From assembly GCF_964340395.1 (NCBI RefSeq), contig NC_135557.1:10341460-10405459 (forward strand): a stretch of DNA of 64,000 nucleotides. The letters run 5' to 3'. Below are positions 13,101 through 23,800 of the stretch, piece after piece. The number at the start of each line of letters is the position of its first letter. Positions within the stretch are counted from its first letter, which is position 1. A program made the position numbers and the translations under genes. The notes under the pieces were generated by a model. That model did no database searches. It worked only from the letters and a program-made list of their open reading frames with translations, and was not told where the DNA came from. Source of the stretch: Glandiceps talaboti. Taxonomy: Eukaryota; Hemichordata; Enteropneusta; Spengelidae.

Positions 13101-16100
13101 GATCGACTGTGTCAGCGGTAGTACTGTTTACATCATTTTATGACGCGTTTTCGACTTACAATCAGTATTCTGATGTCGTATTGCTCTGTATTTGTACGTG
13201 TTTTACAACATGAATGTGCAATGAACTATAGTGAGACACTATTTATACATGTATATATTATATAAATTTATTTTTTTAGTATATTTGACAAGGAAGCCAT
13301 GCAATGATTGAATTGAATCGGAATTTCTCTCCAGACACGCCACTCATGTTTTCGTGCGTGATCGTTCGCTTCCGTATATTTCGTCAAAATATAGCAGTAA
13401 AATGTTGAAATCATGACATACATGTAGACAAAGAAATATTACCGAAATTGTGCTTAATTTACCAGAAGTAATAACGCCGGAACACATGATACGGCGATGC
13501 TACAAATAGCGTTTACAGCCGTACTCGTGTTGATTAATTCCTTAGTTGTATGACGACGTACAGTGAAAAAAACTTCTTAGTACATTCAAGACAATGAAAT
13601 TGAGCTACTGGAGTGGCTGTCGCTTCAAACTTTTACTGAAATTCAAAATAATTCGGTAATCAATGTGCGGTATTCGTATGGTGTTGTCCATAGTAAAGAT
13701 GGCTTTCGACTGATTACACCCCCTCGGTCGTCTCCAGATTTCCCGGTGCGCATTGCGAGAGCAATCCCACAACCCTGTGCGGCGTTCAAGATGGCGAAAC
13801 ACAAATGTTGCCTATACTGTACTAGAAGAATAACAATTGTATATACATGTCAGGGCTCGAAATTAACAGTAGTCCCATGCCCACTGACTAGCAATTCTGG
13901 TCATGGGACTACCATAGTTTGCAGTTGTTAGCCCACTGATTATGAGATGAGAATGGAAGATTTATGGACATGAAAGTATTTTAATACCACACATATTTCC
14001 AATAGAGGAAATCTGTTTTCAGTTCAGGAATATGGGACTACAGGTAATAATTGGGTTACCAATTTCTGAAACTGGTAGCCCACTAGGACTACCAAAGAAA
14101 AAAGTGAATATCAATAATTTAGATAAGTTAGAAAAAAATAAACCACCCAAGTACACAATCATGTTGTTTCAAGTGTAAGCGATACTTTTAAAATTAGCTA
14201 GTCTGACTCTAACTCCCTTCTTCTTCTTTTTCGTAGATGAGAATGTACCAGGATCATTTGAGACACCACCAAAGACACCAAAACAATGTCAAAAGAAAAG
14301 CGCAACCAGTATTAGTGTACAAAGTGACAAGATAGATGAAAATATGACACCTAAGGCTCCACCTAAACCAAAGAAACAGAGAGTACAAAGAAAACCAAAA
14401 TCTGTACCACTATCCACACAATTGGGAGGACTCACAACTAAACAACTGATTGATATGGTCACTCAGTTTGTTGACAAATATCCAGAACAAGAACAGGTAT
14501 GTGATATAGTTATTCTCTAGAGGGAATAACTGAGAGCGATGAGTTACAGGGGTACAGTTATTTCAAACTCTTGAAGAATATATCAATTCTGAAGTCATTG
14601 GAAAAGATGGTATTGGTACTATTCCTAGAGGGGTGAGTTACAGGGGTACACTTACTTCAAACTCTTGAATATATCAATTCTGATGTCTTTGGAAAAGATG
14701 GTATTCCTAGATGGGCGAGTTACAGGGGTATACTTACTTCAAACTCTTGAATACTATATCAATTCTGATGTCTTTGGAAAAGATGATATTCCTCGAGGGA
14801 ATGACTGAGAGGGGATGGGTTACAGGGGTACAGTTATTTCAAATTCTGAGTCTGGAAATTCTGAAGTCTTTAGAACAGCTTATTCCGAGAGGGATAAGTA
14901 AAGTTTATCATTATGCATAGGATTGTAATGATGAGTTGTGCAGGGGTCCTGAAATCAGCTATATATGTGAGCTGAACACAGCCATGTCTGACACTTGTCT
15001 ACATGTGGTAGATGGTGTTTTAGCACATGGTAAGTGTGAGACTGCACTATCTGAACAATCCTACAGGAGATCAGTGGATTTTACACAGCTTGCAGAATTT
15101 GTCTTGTGCATGTATCTACCAGAGACCTATGATTACAAAACAGTCCGTTATACTTCCTCCACACTCTGGCAAGTGTACAGTCCATTACAACCTTTGTAAG
15201 CGCATAGGATATTACAGCATTCGTTTTGCAATCTCTATCCTACCACTGGTTCCGAGTTATACAGTTGACTGGAGGAGGGGGGGGGGGGGGGGGGGGGGGC
15301 ACAATAATTATACAAATCTTGCCCACGGAATTTAGCGATTCAGAAAACAAACTGCAACAGTGAGACTACAACCTGCAGATTCATTCAAAGCCAGCCACTC
15401 TAACCATTTGATTCTAATTTATTTTAATAACCTACATAAATATTTCATAGCTTGGCATGTCTCTGTATTTACAAAGTTCCAATGTTTTTCTTTGCTGTTT
15501 CTAGAAAATCTGTGAATTGATCCCAACACCAGACTTGACAGCAATGGAACAGAGATTAGATTATCTACATCACAATATTTATAAATCCTTCCCCTATACT
15601 CGATGGGGATCATCAAGAGATTCGTTCTGTTACAAGAGAGTGAAAACACATCTGGATGCCTTCAAGGTAAGATGGTCATAAACAATTCACTAATATTAGA
15701 TATTAGGGCAAAAAAAATTAATTCTTTCTGGTCAGGACAGTTTGGCTAAAATAAGTGAGGCACACGCTGACCAGAACCAATTTTCTGAAATTAAGTGATA
15801 TTTTAGTAAAATTCTGAAGTACTAAGAACCATTCAATTCATGAAATGTGGATAATTCTATCTGAATAGTTCTAAATTTGTGAGAGGTAATTAGTATTAGT
15901 AATGAAATAACCCTCAGATAGTACGATGAATGCTTCATTTCTAAATGAAAAATGTTTCATTTTATTGTATATTTACAAAAGATACTTTCAAGCTCACACC
16001 AGAATGGACCCCTGACAATCCTACTTGTTCATGTCTAGAGTGTAGCAAAAGAAAAGTGCTATGTTGTTAATTTGATAGAATTTCACATTGAAAATAAAGT

Positions 16101-17968
16101 GTTAAGTTTGTAGAATTTCATCTGAAAATAAAGTGTTAAGTTTGTAGAATTTCACATTGAAAATAAAGTGTTAATTTTGTAGAATTTCAGATTGAAAATA
16201 ACATGTTAATTTGATAGAATTTCACATTGAAAATAAAGTATTATTTTTGTAGAATTTCACACTGAAAATAAAGTGTTGTTTATTTTACAGAAAGAATGTA
16301 TAGAGAAAGGGAAGACACTTATGGACTCAGAATCGTGGGAAGCAGTAATTAATTATGTCCTATTAGCATGGAAGTTTGTGGACAAAATGCCAAAGTAAGT
16401 CTGATGTTCTTTGATTTACACTATAGTATTACAAAGTATTCTGTTCTTTATAGAAAGGGTAACATATGCCAGTCCGTCATGTCATTCCTAAGCACCCACT
16501 AGAAGTAATGAAAATCATATTCTGAGCACCTTCACATTCATTGGCAGTGTGCCCTCTATTGATACCCAAGTTTTGTTGTTGTGAGCCAAAATGATAAAAA
16601 CTGAGATTTTTTGTGAGTCACCGCATAGTAAAGAGATAGGGGAACACCAAATTTTGGTGTGTCACTAGAAATTGTGTGCGTCAGTGGTGCATTCAATTGG
16701 AATGGCTTAGAGGGCAGACTGTTCATTGGCATTCCAGAGACTTTATTTGTGAAAGAAATGATTGAAATGCAAGGATTTGAAAGTTTGGTTTCTGGATTCT
16801 CGTGACAGAGAATCTCATGTGAAGCTTGAATTCAAGTGATACAAAATATTGAAGTCATGTGTTACTTCATTTTGTGCATTCGAACCACAATACTTCGAGT
16901 TGAATTATTTTACCTTTTTAAAAGTTTATTGTTAAGCTGAATCCCCAATACTGTGATAACAGGATTTTGACATCAGTTTTCACATATTAATTTTCATATA
17001 TGTTTCTTTTCCTTCTACAGTTGGGATAACCCAGCACACAATGCACAAAAGAATCAATGCTTCAAGACACTAGCCACACAATGTAAGAAAGCTCTCAAGA
17101 AAAGTTGTTTAGAGAAAGAATTGTACCATGACATCAAATCAAGGTAAATCACACACTATAGTGTAACTGATAAGTTTTATTAATAGTGTACTTGAAAGAA
17201 ATTACTATTTTATTTATGATTCATTGTAACATTTCAATGTCATTATTAATCAAAGATGAAGGGTATTGTAAAACATTTGCATAAAAATTGATATTACCAT
17301 ACCTTTGTGCGATAATTTTCTTTTGAACCCTGGTAATGGTGGGGGGGGGGGGGGGGGGGATTCCTACTCGTAAAAGTTGTTCAGTCTTTCATACTGTCAT
17401 ACTCTGATTGTGAACTGGAACCGGGTATTATGATGGGGAGGGGTGTCTTGCAAAACTTGTTTAAACATTCATATACTTGTATCAAAGTTTTGATAGGTAA
17501 CCGTGGTAACAGGGAGGTGGGGTTATTTGTAAAAGTTGGATAGATTTCCATAGTCTTGTTACCATCATTCATTTTGAAACCCAGGTTGAATCTGTACCAT
17601 ACCAACTTTTTTGTCCCTGACATTTATAACACAGCATTCAATATTTATATAATTTAGAGAAGAATGAATCAAGAATTTGACATTTTATTGAATTTACAGA
17701 CTAGAAAATGAGTATAGATCATATGATTATGAATTAAATAAATCATAGAATGATTTTAAAAATTTACAAGTTAACATGTAGAAATATCGTACAATTAAAT
17801 ATTAAAACACTTCTTTGACTGCAATAAAAACAACTTCAGTGTAAGCAGTTTCCTGATCTTATTTTTCTCTTTGTTTTATCTTCCAGACTTGAAGTCGCTG
17901 AAGAAGCAGACAGTGTCATGCAATCCTGTGTTGAAGAAGTTAATACAATTCTCAAAAAACTATCGTGA
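10073..17968 (+). CDS. Cut8/Sts1-family nuclear proteasome-tethering factor (frame broken near C-terminus)
   Basis: The exons are 10073-10145 (or alternative 10501-10567), 11249-11431, 14237-14496, 15505-15666, 16291-16394, 17021-17144 and 17887-17968, with GT-AG borders and matching phases up to exon 6. In fungi, Cut8/Sts1 is a short-lived six-helix protein that anchors 26S proteasomes at the nuclear envelope; a Drosophila homologue is known. Family hallmarks here are the L-x-x-L-I-D-M-V-x-x-x-x-x-x-Y-P helix (about residues 150-165), IPTPDL, NIYKSFPYTRWG, FCYKRVKTHLDAF and MPNWDNPAHN. The N-terminal half is low-complexity with a basic NLS-like run K129-K140 and a CDK-like site T95-P-P-K98. 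Exon 6 has one A too many for its natural frame, so as written translation stops at 17130-17132 (297 residues). The open frame of the last exon (stop at 17966) would otherwise give about 328. The core domain is unaffected. Confidence 0.85.
10477..10483 (+). promoter_or_regulatory. E2F-like GCGCGAA upstream of exon 1b
   Basis: GCGCGAA is the reverse complement of the E2F core TTCGCGC. A related TTCGCG stands 200 bp upstream of the exon 1a start (9866-9871). Both alternative first exons therefore have a candidate cell-cycle promoter element. The evidence is motif match only. Confidence 0.3.
10501..10567 (+). CDS. Alternative first coding exon 1b
   Basis: This is a second ATG (A at -3, G at +4) with 22 codons plus one base, beginning MARHIGLTSILGQ, and a donor GTAAGT at 10568. 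It leaves phase 1 exactly like exon 1a, so it can replace it in front of 11249. It lacks the destruction-box motif. A GCGCGAA word lies 18 bp upstream at 10477-10483. Transcript evidence is needed to prove use; an open frame running past the donor is the only alternative reading. Confidence 0.55.
11480..11830 (+). repeat. Dispersed SINE-like repeat, family A, longest copy
   Basis: It begins with TATACCGCTTTCCC and AAGCGCTTTACAA, a pairing seen in many invertebrate short repeats. It continues through CTTCTTCAACTTCCTGGGGA, TATCCTACCCTG and CATTCAGAAACTAATGA to an ACTCTAACCATTCACCC end. It lies in the intron after Cut8-like exon 2. At least five other partial copies are in this window. Confidence 0.75.
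12018..12204 (-). repeat. MITE with CAGTGTGCCCTCTA termini, inverted degraded copy
   Basis: The right end reads AGAGGGCACACTG and internal words (CACCAAAATTGGGG, CTTATCTCTTA, TTTTGACTCACAACA) are the reverse complement of the copies at 16545 and 36286. The left terminus is eroded and no target duplication is visible. Confidence 0.65.
12793..13816. mobile_element. Non-autonomous DNA element with inverted repeats of about 210 bp
   Basis: The ends read TATAGGCAACATTTGTG and its exact complement CACAAATGTTGCCTATA. The left arm (about 12793-13000) and right arm (about 13608-13816) match at high identity over words such as GATGGCGAAACACAAATG, GGTAATCAATGTGCGGTATT and AAATAATTCGG. The middle shows no transposase frame. 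The likely target site is TA or TATA. The short open frames in the arms mirror each other and are not genes. It sits in the Cut8-like intron 11432-14236. Confidence 0.85.
13852..14110 (+). repeat. Repeat starting CAGGGCTCGAAATTAAC
   Basis: It opens with CAGGGCTCGAAATTAACAGT and contains GTAGTCCCATGCCCACTG and an inverted partner CATGGGACTACCATAG. A second copy starts at 41580 with CAGGGCTTGAAATTAAC. CAGGG-type ends are common in hAT-related MITEs, but no flanking duplication was confirmed. Confidence 0.55.
14515..14900 (+). repeat. Tandem repeat of about 90 bp, four degenerate units
   Basis: Units share GAGTTACAGGGGTAC, TTCAAACTCTTGAA, ATATCAATTCTGA and GGAAAAGATGGTATT. The array begins fewer than 20 bp after the donor of Cut8-like exon 3 (14497). 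Confidence 0.8.
15120..15420 (+). repeat. Dispersed repeat, family A, with a 22-base G tract
   Basis: A copy of the 11480 repeat (TATACTTCCTCCACACTCTGG, ATTACAGCATTCGTTTTGCAA, CTATCCTACC). It is interrupted by a run of G at about 15278-15299. Confidence 0.65.
15695..15795. repeat. Short MITE copy with CTGGTCAG ends
   Basis: Left end GGGCAAAAAAAATTAATTC plus TTTCTGGTCAG, and right end CTGACCAGAACCAATTTTC, form an inverted pair. Related longer copies lie at 23912-24150 and 40893-41112. Confidence 0.5.
16060..16280 (+). repeat. 37-bp tandem repeat abutting a splice acceptor
   Basis: About six units contain GTAGAATTTCACATTGAAAA and TAAAGTGTTAA. The last unit ends about 10 bp before the TTACAG acceptor of the Cut8-like exon at 16291, so the array occupies the expected branch-point region. 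Confidence 0.85.
16545..16721 (+). mobile_element. hAT-like MITE with 8-bp target duplication
   Basis: The 177-bp element has termini CAGTGTGCCCTCTA and AGAGGGCAGACTG, near-perfect inverted repeats. It is flanked by an exact 8-bp direct repeat TTCATTGG (16537-16544 and 16722-16729), the target-site size of the hAT superfamily. It has no coding capacity and inserted in the Cut8-like intron 5. Relatives are at 12018, 36286 and 56874. Confidence 0.85.
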
Positions 17969-18500
17969 GAAGCATAGTATCTAATAAGCACTGTACTGCA
18001 GTTATTGGGGAAAAAATGATTGTACACTTTTACCTTACCTGTTCAAAATGAGGTACTGTTTAGACAGAACCCAGAATATTGCCCTTTCCCAATATTTTAA
18101 GCAAAATTTAATGACATTCTCCAAGTCTTTTCCAAAAGCACTGTTTCTTTGTATTTTGACTGCAATTTTTAAGGGAATCAGAAAATTTATTTTGTTTACA
18201 CTGCCATGTGATTATCATCCATGATGACAACTTTTAACCTACATTTTGTATTTCCCTGATGAGATAGAAAATAGAATTAATGAATTGTCTACAAATATAG
18301 GGTAACTGAAATTAATATACTGTTATATATTGGGCAAACTATAGTCCGTATATATGGTACGCCATAATATGACGCCCTCACACATCGGTCAACCTCTCAC
18401 ATCTGACGGAGCAGATCGGGGAGCATACATGTATTTTACAGTCAAGACAAATCATAAGATTATATGATTTATACCACAGATTTGGACTCTCTGCTTGAAG

Positions 18501-18506
18501 AATAAA
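18501..18506 (+). terminator. Candidate poly(A) signal of the Cut8-like gene
   Basis: AATAAA lies 533 bp after the last in-frame stop at 17966-17968. Several other AATAAA words occur farther down in this AT-rich region, so the choice is weak. Confidence 0.2.
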
Positions 18507-18722
18507 AACATTAAGAATAAGGAGAAATTGTAGAAAAACCTTGAGATAAAAAATCCAGTCCTGAATCAGAATCGAGTATGATTTCACACCAGTTACATTT
18601 TTTTCTATTTCTTGGACAAATTTACATAAAGAAACATCATTTTTAAAGGCCCAGAATTCAGTCCTGGGTTCCCCCAAGTTCTTATCAGTGGATTTAGTCA
18701 TTACATATATATATATATATAT

Positions 18723-18978
18723 GTTGAGGGTAGAAGAAAATCAAGTTGGGTTTTTCGTCTCTACAAGCCTGTTTCGTGAGTAAATCACTCGTTAGGAGAT
18801 GTTGATGTACATATATATATATATATATATGTTGAGGGTAGAAGAAAATCAAGTCGGGTTTTTCGTCTCTACAAGCCTGTTTCGTGAGTAAATCACTCGT
18901 CAGGAGATGTTGATTTACTCACGAAACAGGCTTGTAGAGACGAAAAACCCGACTTGATTTTCTTCTACCCTCAACATA
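18723..18978. repeat. Foldback repeat: two direct copies plus a 65-nt perfect inverted copy
   Basis: Direct copies begin at 18723 and 18831 (108-bp period, separated by a TA tract). The second copy, 18831-18895, is followed after a 15-nt loop by its perfect complement at 18911-18975. Key words are GTTGAGGGTAGAAGAAAATC, CTACAAGCCTGTTTCGTGAG and the loop CTCGTCAGGAGATGT. Confidence 0.95.
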
Positions 18979-19040
18979 TACTCCGCTCTGCGTGCAGACG
19001 TATCGAGCACTGTACTACGGACAAATCTTACCACTGACTT

Positions 19041-19189
<149 letters not shown>

Positions 19190-20584
19190 TCATTCTTGTG
19201 TTCTTCTGTAGCTTACAGAGATGATTTTTCTAGACTTTAACAGGCTGTTGTATCAAGAGACTTTTACACACACTCTTATGTATGTACTTGAGAGTACTTG
19301 CACCTTTGCACGCGACTGTTAGACTGAAAACATTATTGCATACGGTTTACCTGTATGCAAATTATATGTAAATAGGAGAAATGCTGGACTATGTCAGGGA
19401 CAATAGTACCATGATTTTTCTCAGTGTATTTTGATTCATTTTATTTTTATCTCAAATTATCCTAAAATATAACAAATGTCGCGTTTACTTTTACTTAATC
19501 TTGCTCTAAAGCAGTACTACTATAATAGGGCATAGACAGAATTTTAACTGTCGAGTGTCTACCCCTATTTTACAAATAGGATCTTCCATTGTGAGTTGTC
19601 CAATTACTGATTACTATTTAAAGTCTCATAAACATAATTATTACTGTTTATGTTAATTAGTATTGTTGACTTTATGTCATTATCTTAAAATTCTTATTCC
19701 TAAAGTACTTATGAATGCTTTGAAAAGTGTTATTTTTCACACAATATTTAGAGAATTTTTTCAAATTTTTCCGGCATATTTTGCTGAAATATTTCAGCTT
19801 CTGAGCATAAATAAGTTCAGAGGAACAGAAGTTCACGGTATTTGAATAAAATGTAACTATACAGACTAATTTTGTGCTGTAAATAAAAAAAATTCAAGTT
19901 TTGTAAAATAGTGCTAACTTTCCAGCAAAAAAGTTTTTAAATAAAAAATGTGTATTATAAATATTCAGCTTTATTTTTATTTTGTGTTGGAAACTGATTC
20001 TCTTTTATTAACCTTAGGCATAAAAAAAAAAATTGTGTGGTTCCGATTACATTCAATTTTAGAATAGTTCACCTGGGTTGGTAGATTTTTTATTTTATTT
20101 TATTATATTGTTTTTCATGTGCGAGTGTCTAGTTCAGGTTTTCCATTGTTTTCGAAATGATCTCTGTTGTTTATTTCTTCCTATTAGATGTACAGCCATT
20201 ACAGATTGGAAGAATACTTTTATATTGTATTTTTAAGTTGATGTAGGTTTCGGCATTCACTATTTCTTGTGAGACCACAAATTGACAATTTTTGCGATTT
20301 TATTATTTTTCTTGAATACGTAAGACAAAGTTTTAGGGCGGTATGAAAAACTCGGCAGGGTCAGGTAACCGGAACCAAACATTTTTTTATTTAGCCTTAG
20401 CACAACTCAACAATTCAGAAGTGATCTAGGTGTACTGAAATGTGTGTGTGTGTGTTTGTGTGTGTATATTGACAACTCCAATGCCCAAAATCCATTTCCT
20501 GGTACTTACATTATTGCTATGTTAACAGTGTAGTTATGCAGATTACATGGGATCACTTTATTTGGTGAGGAGGTTTTCTGTATG

Positions 20585-20590
20585 TTTATT
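20585..20590 (-). terminator. Candidate poly(A) signal of the lectin gene
   Basis: AATAAA on the minus strand, about 295 nt beyond the lectin stop codon. Other AATAAA words exist in the region. Confidence 0.25.
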
Positions 20591-20883
20591 TCAATTTCAT
20601 TAACGACAGCCTCTTTTACGGCACCGTCCAAGACTCACTGCACTCACCGCCCATATATATCGTTACTTCACCAGAAATAAATATGTGTTCTGGCTTGCAA
20701 GAATGGTTTACTATGAATCAACTAGCATTTCATGCCTAAATTTCAATCATAAACCAAACTGAACCTTTTGAAAGGCCAAGGTTTCAATCCCTGGTTCAAA
20801 ATCCACAGAACTATGTAAACAGCAACCACCGTCTGGGTCTCCTCCATGGAATAAAGTAAACTCTCCATTGATTGTTCGGAGGA

Positions 20884-23800
20884 TCAGTACACAGCTTTCT
20901 CACAGATAAAGGTTGCTTTCCACTGTGATGTCATCGGACTGTCATTCCATTTCAGAGATGGTTTATTCAATGTTCTGATCGCCAATTCGACAGACGTATA
21001 GACATCACCATTGTTTGGCTCCCCTTCATCCCATTGAGCAAATTCTTGTGTTAGTTCTGTTCCATCAACCCAAGTGTAACCTTCCCAAACCTTAAGACAA
21101 GATAAGACAAGACAAAGCAAGACAACACAAGAAAATAATGTTAAGTATCTAAGAGTGTCTTCAGTAATTAGAAGAGTGGGGCTTTGGGAAACCAAGCATA
21201 GTCTTTTGCAAAAAAATGTAACCGTCCCCTCATTACATTTTTTAAGTGACCTTACTTTCCTCTCTCTAAAATATGATAACCCCCACCACCACCACCACAC
21301 CCAACTCCATTGAAATCTCTCAAAACAATTTGGTTATCATGAATTTTAAGGCCTTTGTTCTTTTCCACTATTACCACCACCGCAGTGAATTTGTATGACG
21401 GCACTGCTTTAATTCAATCCAATGTTTGGACCTTATTGGCACAGCAGAAGGTCATCACTCCCAAAGACTAAATTAAATAGATGCATTACTGACATCCTTT
21501 CCCCACTTAGTGAAGATGACTTAGATGTGTTGTAGCTAAATTCACCACTAGAGGGCGACCCTAAGAGAAAGCTTTCTTTCGTGCTTCCTACTCGCTAGAC
21601 AACACTTCGGCTTGCCTTCTAGTTGTGAACTTAGCAACAGTGCCAACTCCCGTGACTTGCCCTGTGCAGACTTTTATCGGCTCCGTGTTTTCCTTCCAGG
21701 AAATAGACATTTTCATAAAATGTGGGTTCTGTAAAGTCATTTTATGATTTTACATCACCAGCAATTATTTGCGACTTCAAAGAAACACCAATTTGATTTT
21801 GTGCTATTGTAGGGTATCTTTGATATGGGTACATAATGGAAGTGGGTAGAAATTATAAACTCCTGTTGCACAACGAATATTCATGGTTCTTGCATGTTTA
21901 TTCCCTCTTTTGTGAATATTCATGACTACTGCGTGCTTACACATTCTCTTATGAATATTCATGACTCCTGAGCGTTTATTCCCTCTCTTATGAATATCCA
22001 TGACTCCCCTCATGCTTATTGCATCAATTATGAATATTCATGACTCCTGCATACTTACTCCCTCATCATGCCATGAATATTCATCTCTCGAAATCCATAG
22101 TTATGTAAATGCCTTCATTTTCAGGAGTAGCCATATTAGTTGAGGAGTGAGCATTTATTTTGGATTTACAAAACAATTTCCATCATCGCTTCCTACTTGA
22201 AAAAAATCACTTATAAAAAAATACACGATGCCATTGTTTGTAACTCAATGCATTGCAAAAGCATAATAAATGTGTAAAAACAGTTTTTATTGTACATGCA
22301 ATAACAAAACTTTTTACACATGTTTTAGATTTTTGCAATGCATTGAGTTACAAATACAGACTTAGTTAATGTTGTTTCACATCGATTTTTTTTCAGGTAG
22401 GAAGCCATGATGAGGCCTAAAAAATAATTGTTTAGCTTCGGTTACCCGACACCACCTAGTTTTTCATTGCCAACCCTATACCTTTTTTGCGTGTTCGATA
22501 AAAAAAATAATAAAATCGCAACAATTGTGAAGTTTCACGAGAAATAGAAGATGCGGAAACTGACGTCAACTTAAAAAAAAACAATAATACATCTGATACG
22601 AAGAAATATATAACACAAGACCACGTGGAATATAATAAAAACATGAACCATACATTAATAAATATATATTAAAATAAATTAAACATTCTACCTATCTATT
22701 CTAAAATTGAGCGTAAAAAAATACATACATACATACATACATACATACATACATACATACATACATACATACATACATACTTACATACATACATGCATAC
22801 ATGCATACATGCATACATACATACATACATACATACATACATACATACATACATACATACACACCTGGTGAGTAAGACCAATGTGAAAATTACATTGCCA
22901 AAGTGGATCACATCGGCTTAGATCAAGTGTCTGCCTTATATGACGAGTCAGAAAGTCGTTCAGTTCGTGATTGTCATCCTTGACAAGGTCACTATCCATA
23001 CTTTGACAGTAACTACGTGCAGTATGCCAAGTCATCAGAGTTTCCATTTCAAAATAGTAGCAGAATGATTTAAATCCAATCCACCCAGCTTCACACTCTT
23101 CCTCTGGTGATAAAAAAAAAACATTTAAAAAAAAAACATTTACGTACATCGTTCTCTAGATAAATATGTTTAAATGTTATAATGAATTGCTCTACAGTGC
23201 CCCATCATTTGCCACTACCACACAGAAGTTTCTATTGTCAAACTCACCGACATCATCATCAGTAAAATAGCAGTAATTGCGGCACAGGACATCAAAACCT
23301 TAACTTGCACCGAAAATGAAGATATTCATATGCAAGTGAAATAATCGCCACCAGTGTCTGATATTGTTGACAAGACCACATGCGATTTCATACTATATTT
23401 TATTGGGATCGCCTGGCGATAATATCACTTTAAATGTTTTAATTCTAAGTTCTTTAAAATAACTACATACATACATACATACATACATACATACATACAT
23501 ACATACGTACATGCGTACATGCGTACATGCGTGCATGCGTGCATACATACATACATACATACATACATACATACATACATACATACATACATACATACAT
23601 GCATACATGCATACATACATACATACATGCATACATGCATACATACATACATACATACATACATACATACATACATACATACATAGACTGTCAACAGTCG
23701 TAGATGAAGTCAAGTCGACGACGCGTCGGATTATATTTGTGTTGGAATCCTCAGTGGTAGCGCGCGCGTTTTGTGTGTATATCACAGAGAATGTGTATTG

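Noticed and set aside
12744-13931. Open frames with KDGFR-ITPPR and AIPQPCAAFKMAKHKCCLY
   Set aside because: They lie in the two inverted arms of one transposable element and mirror each other; no domain was recognised.
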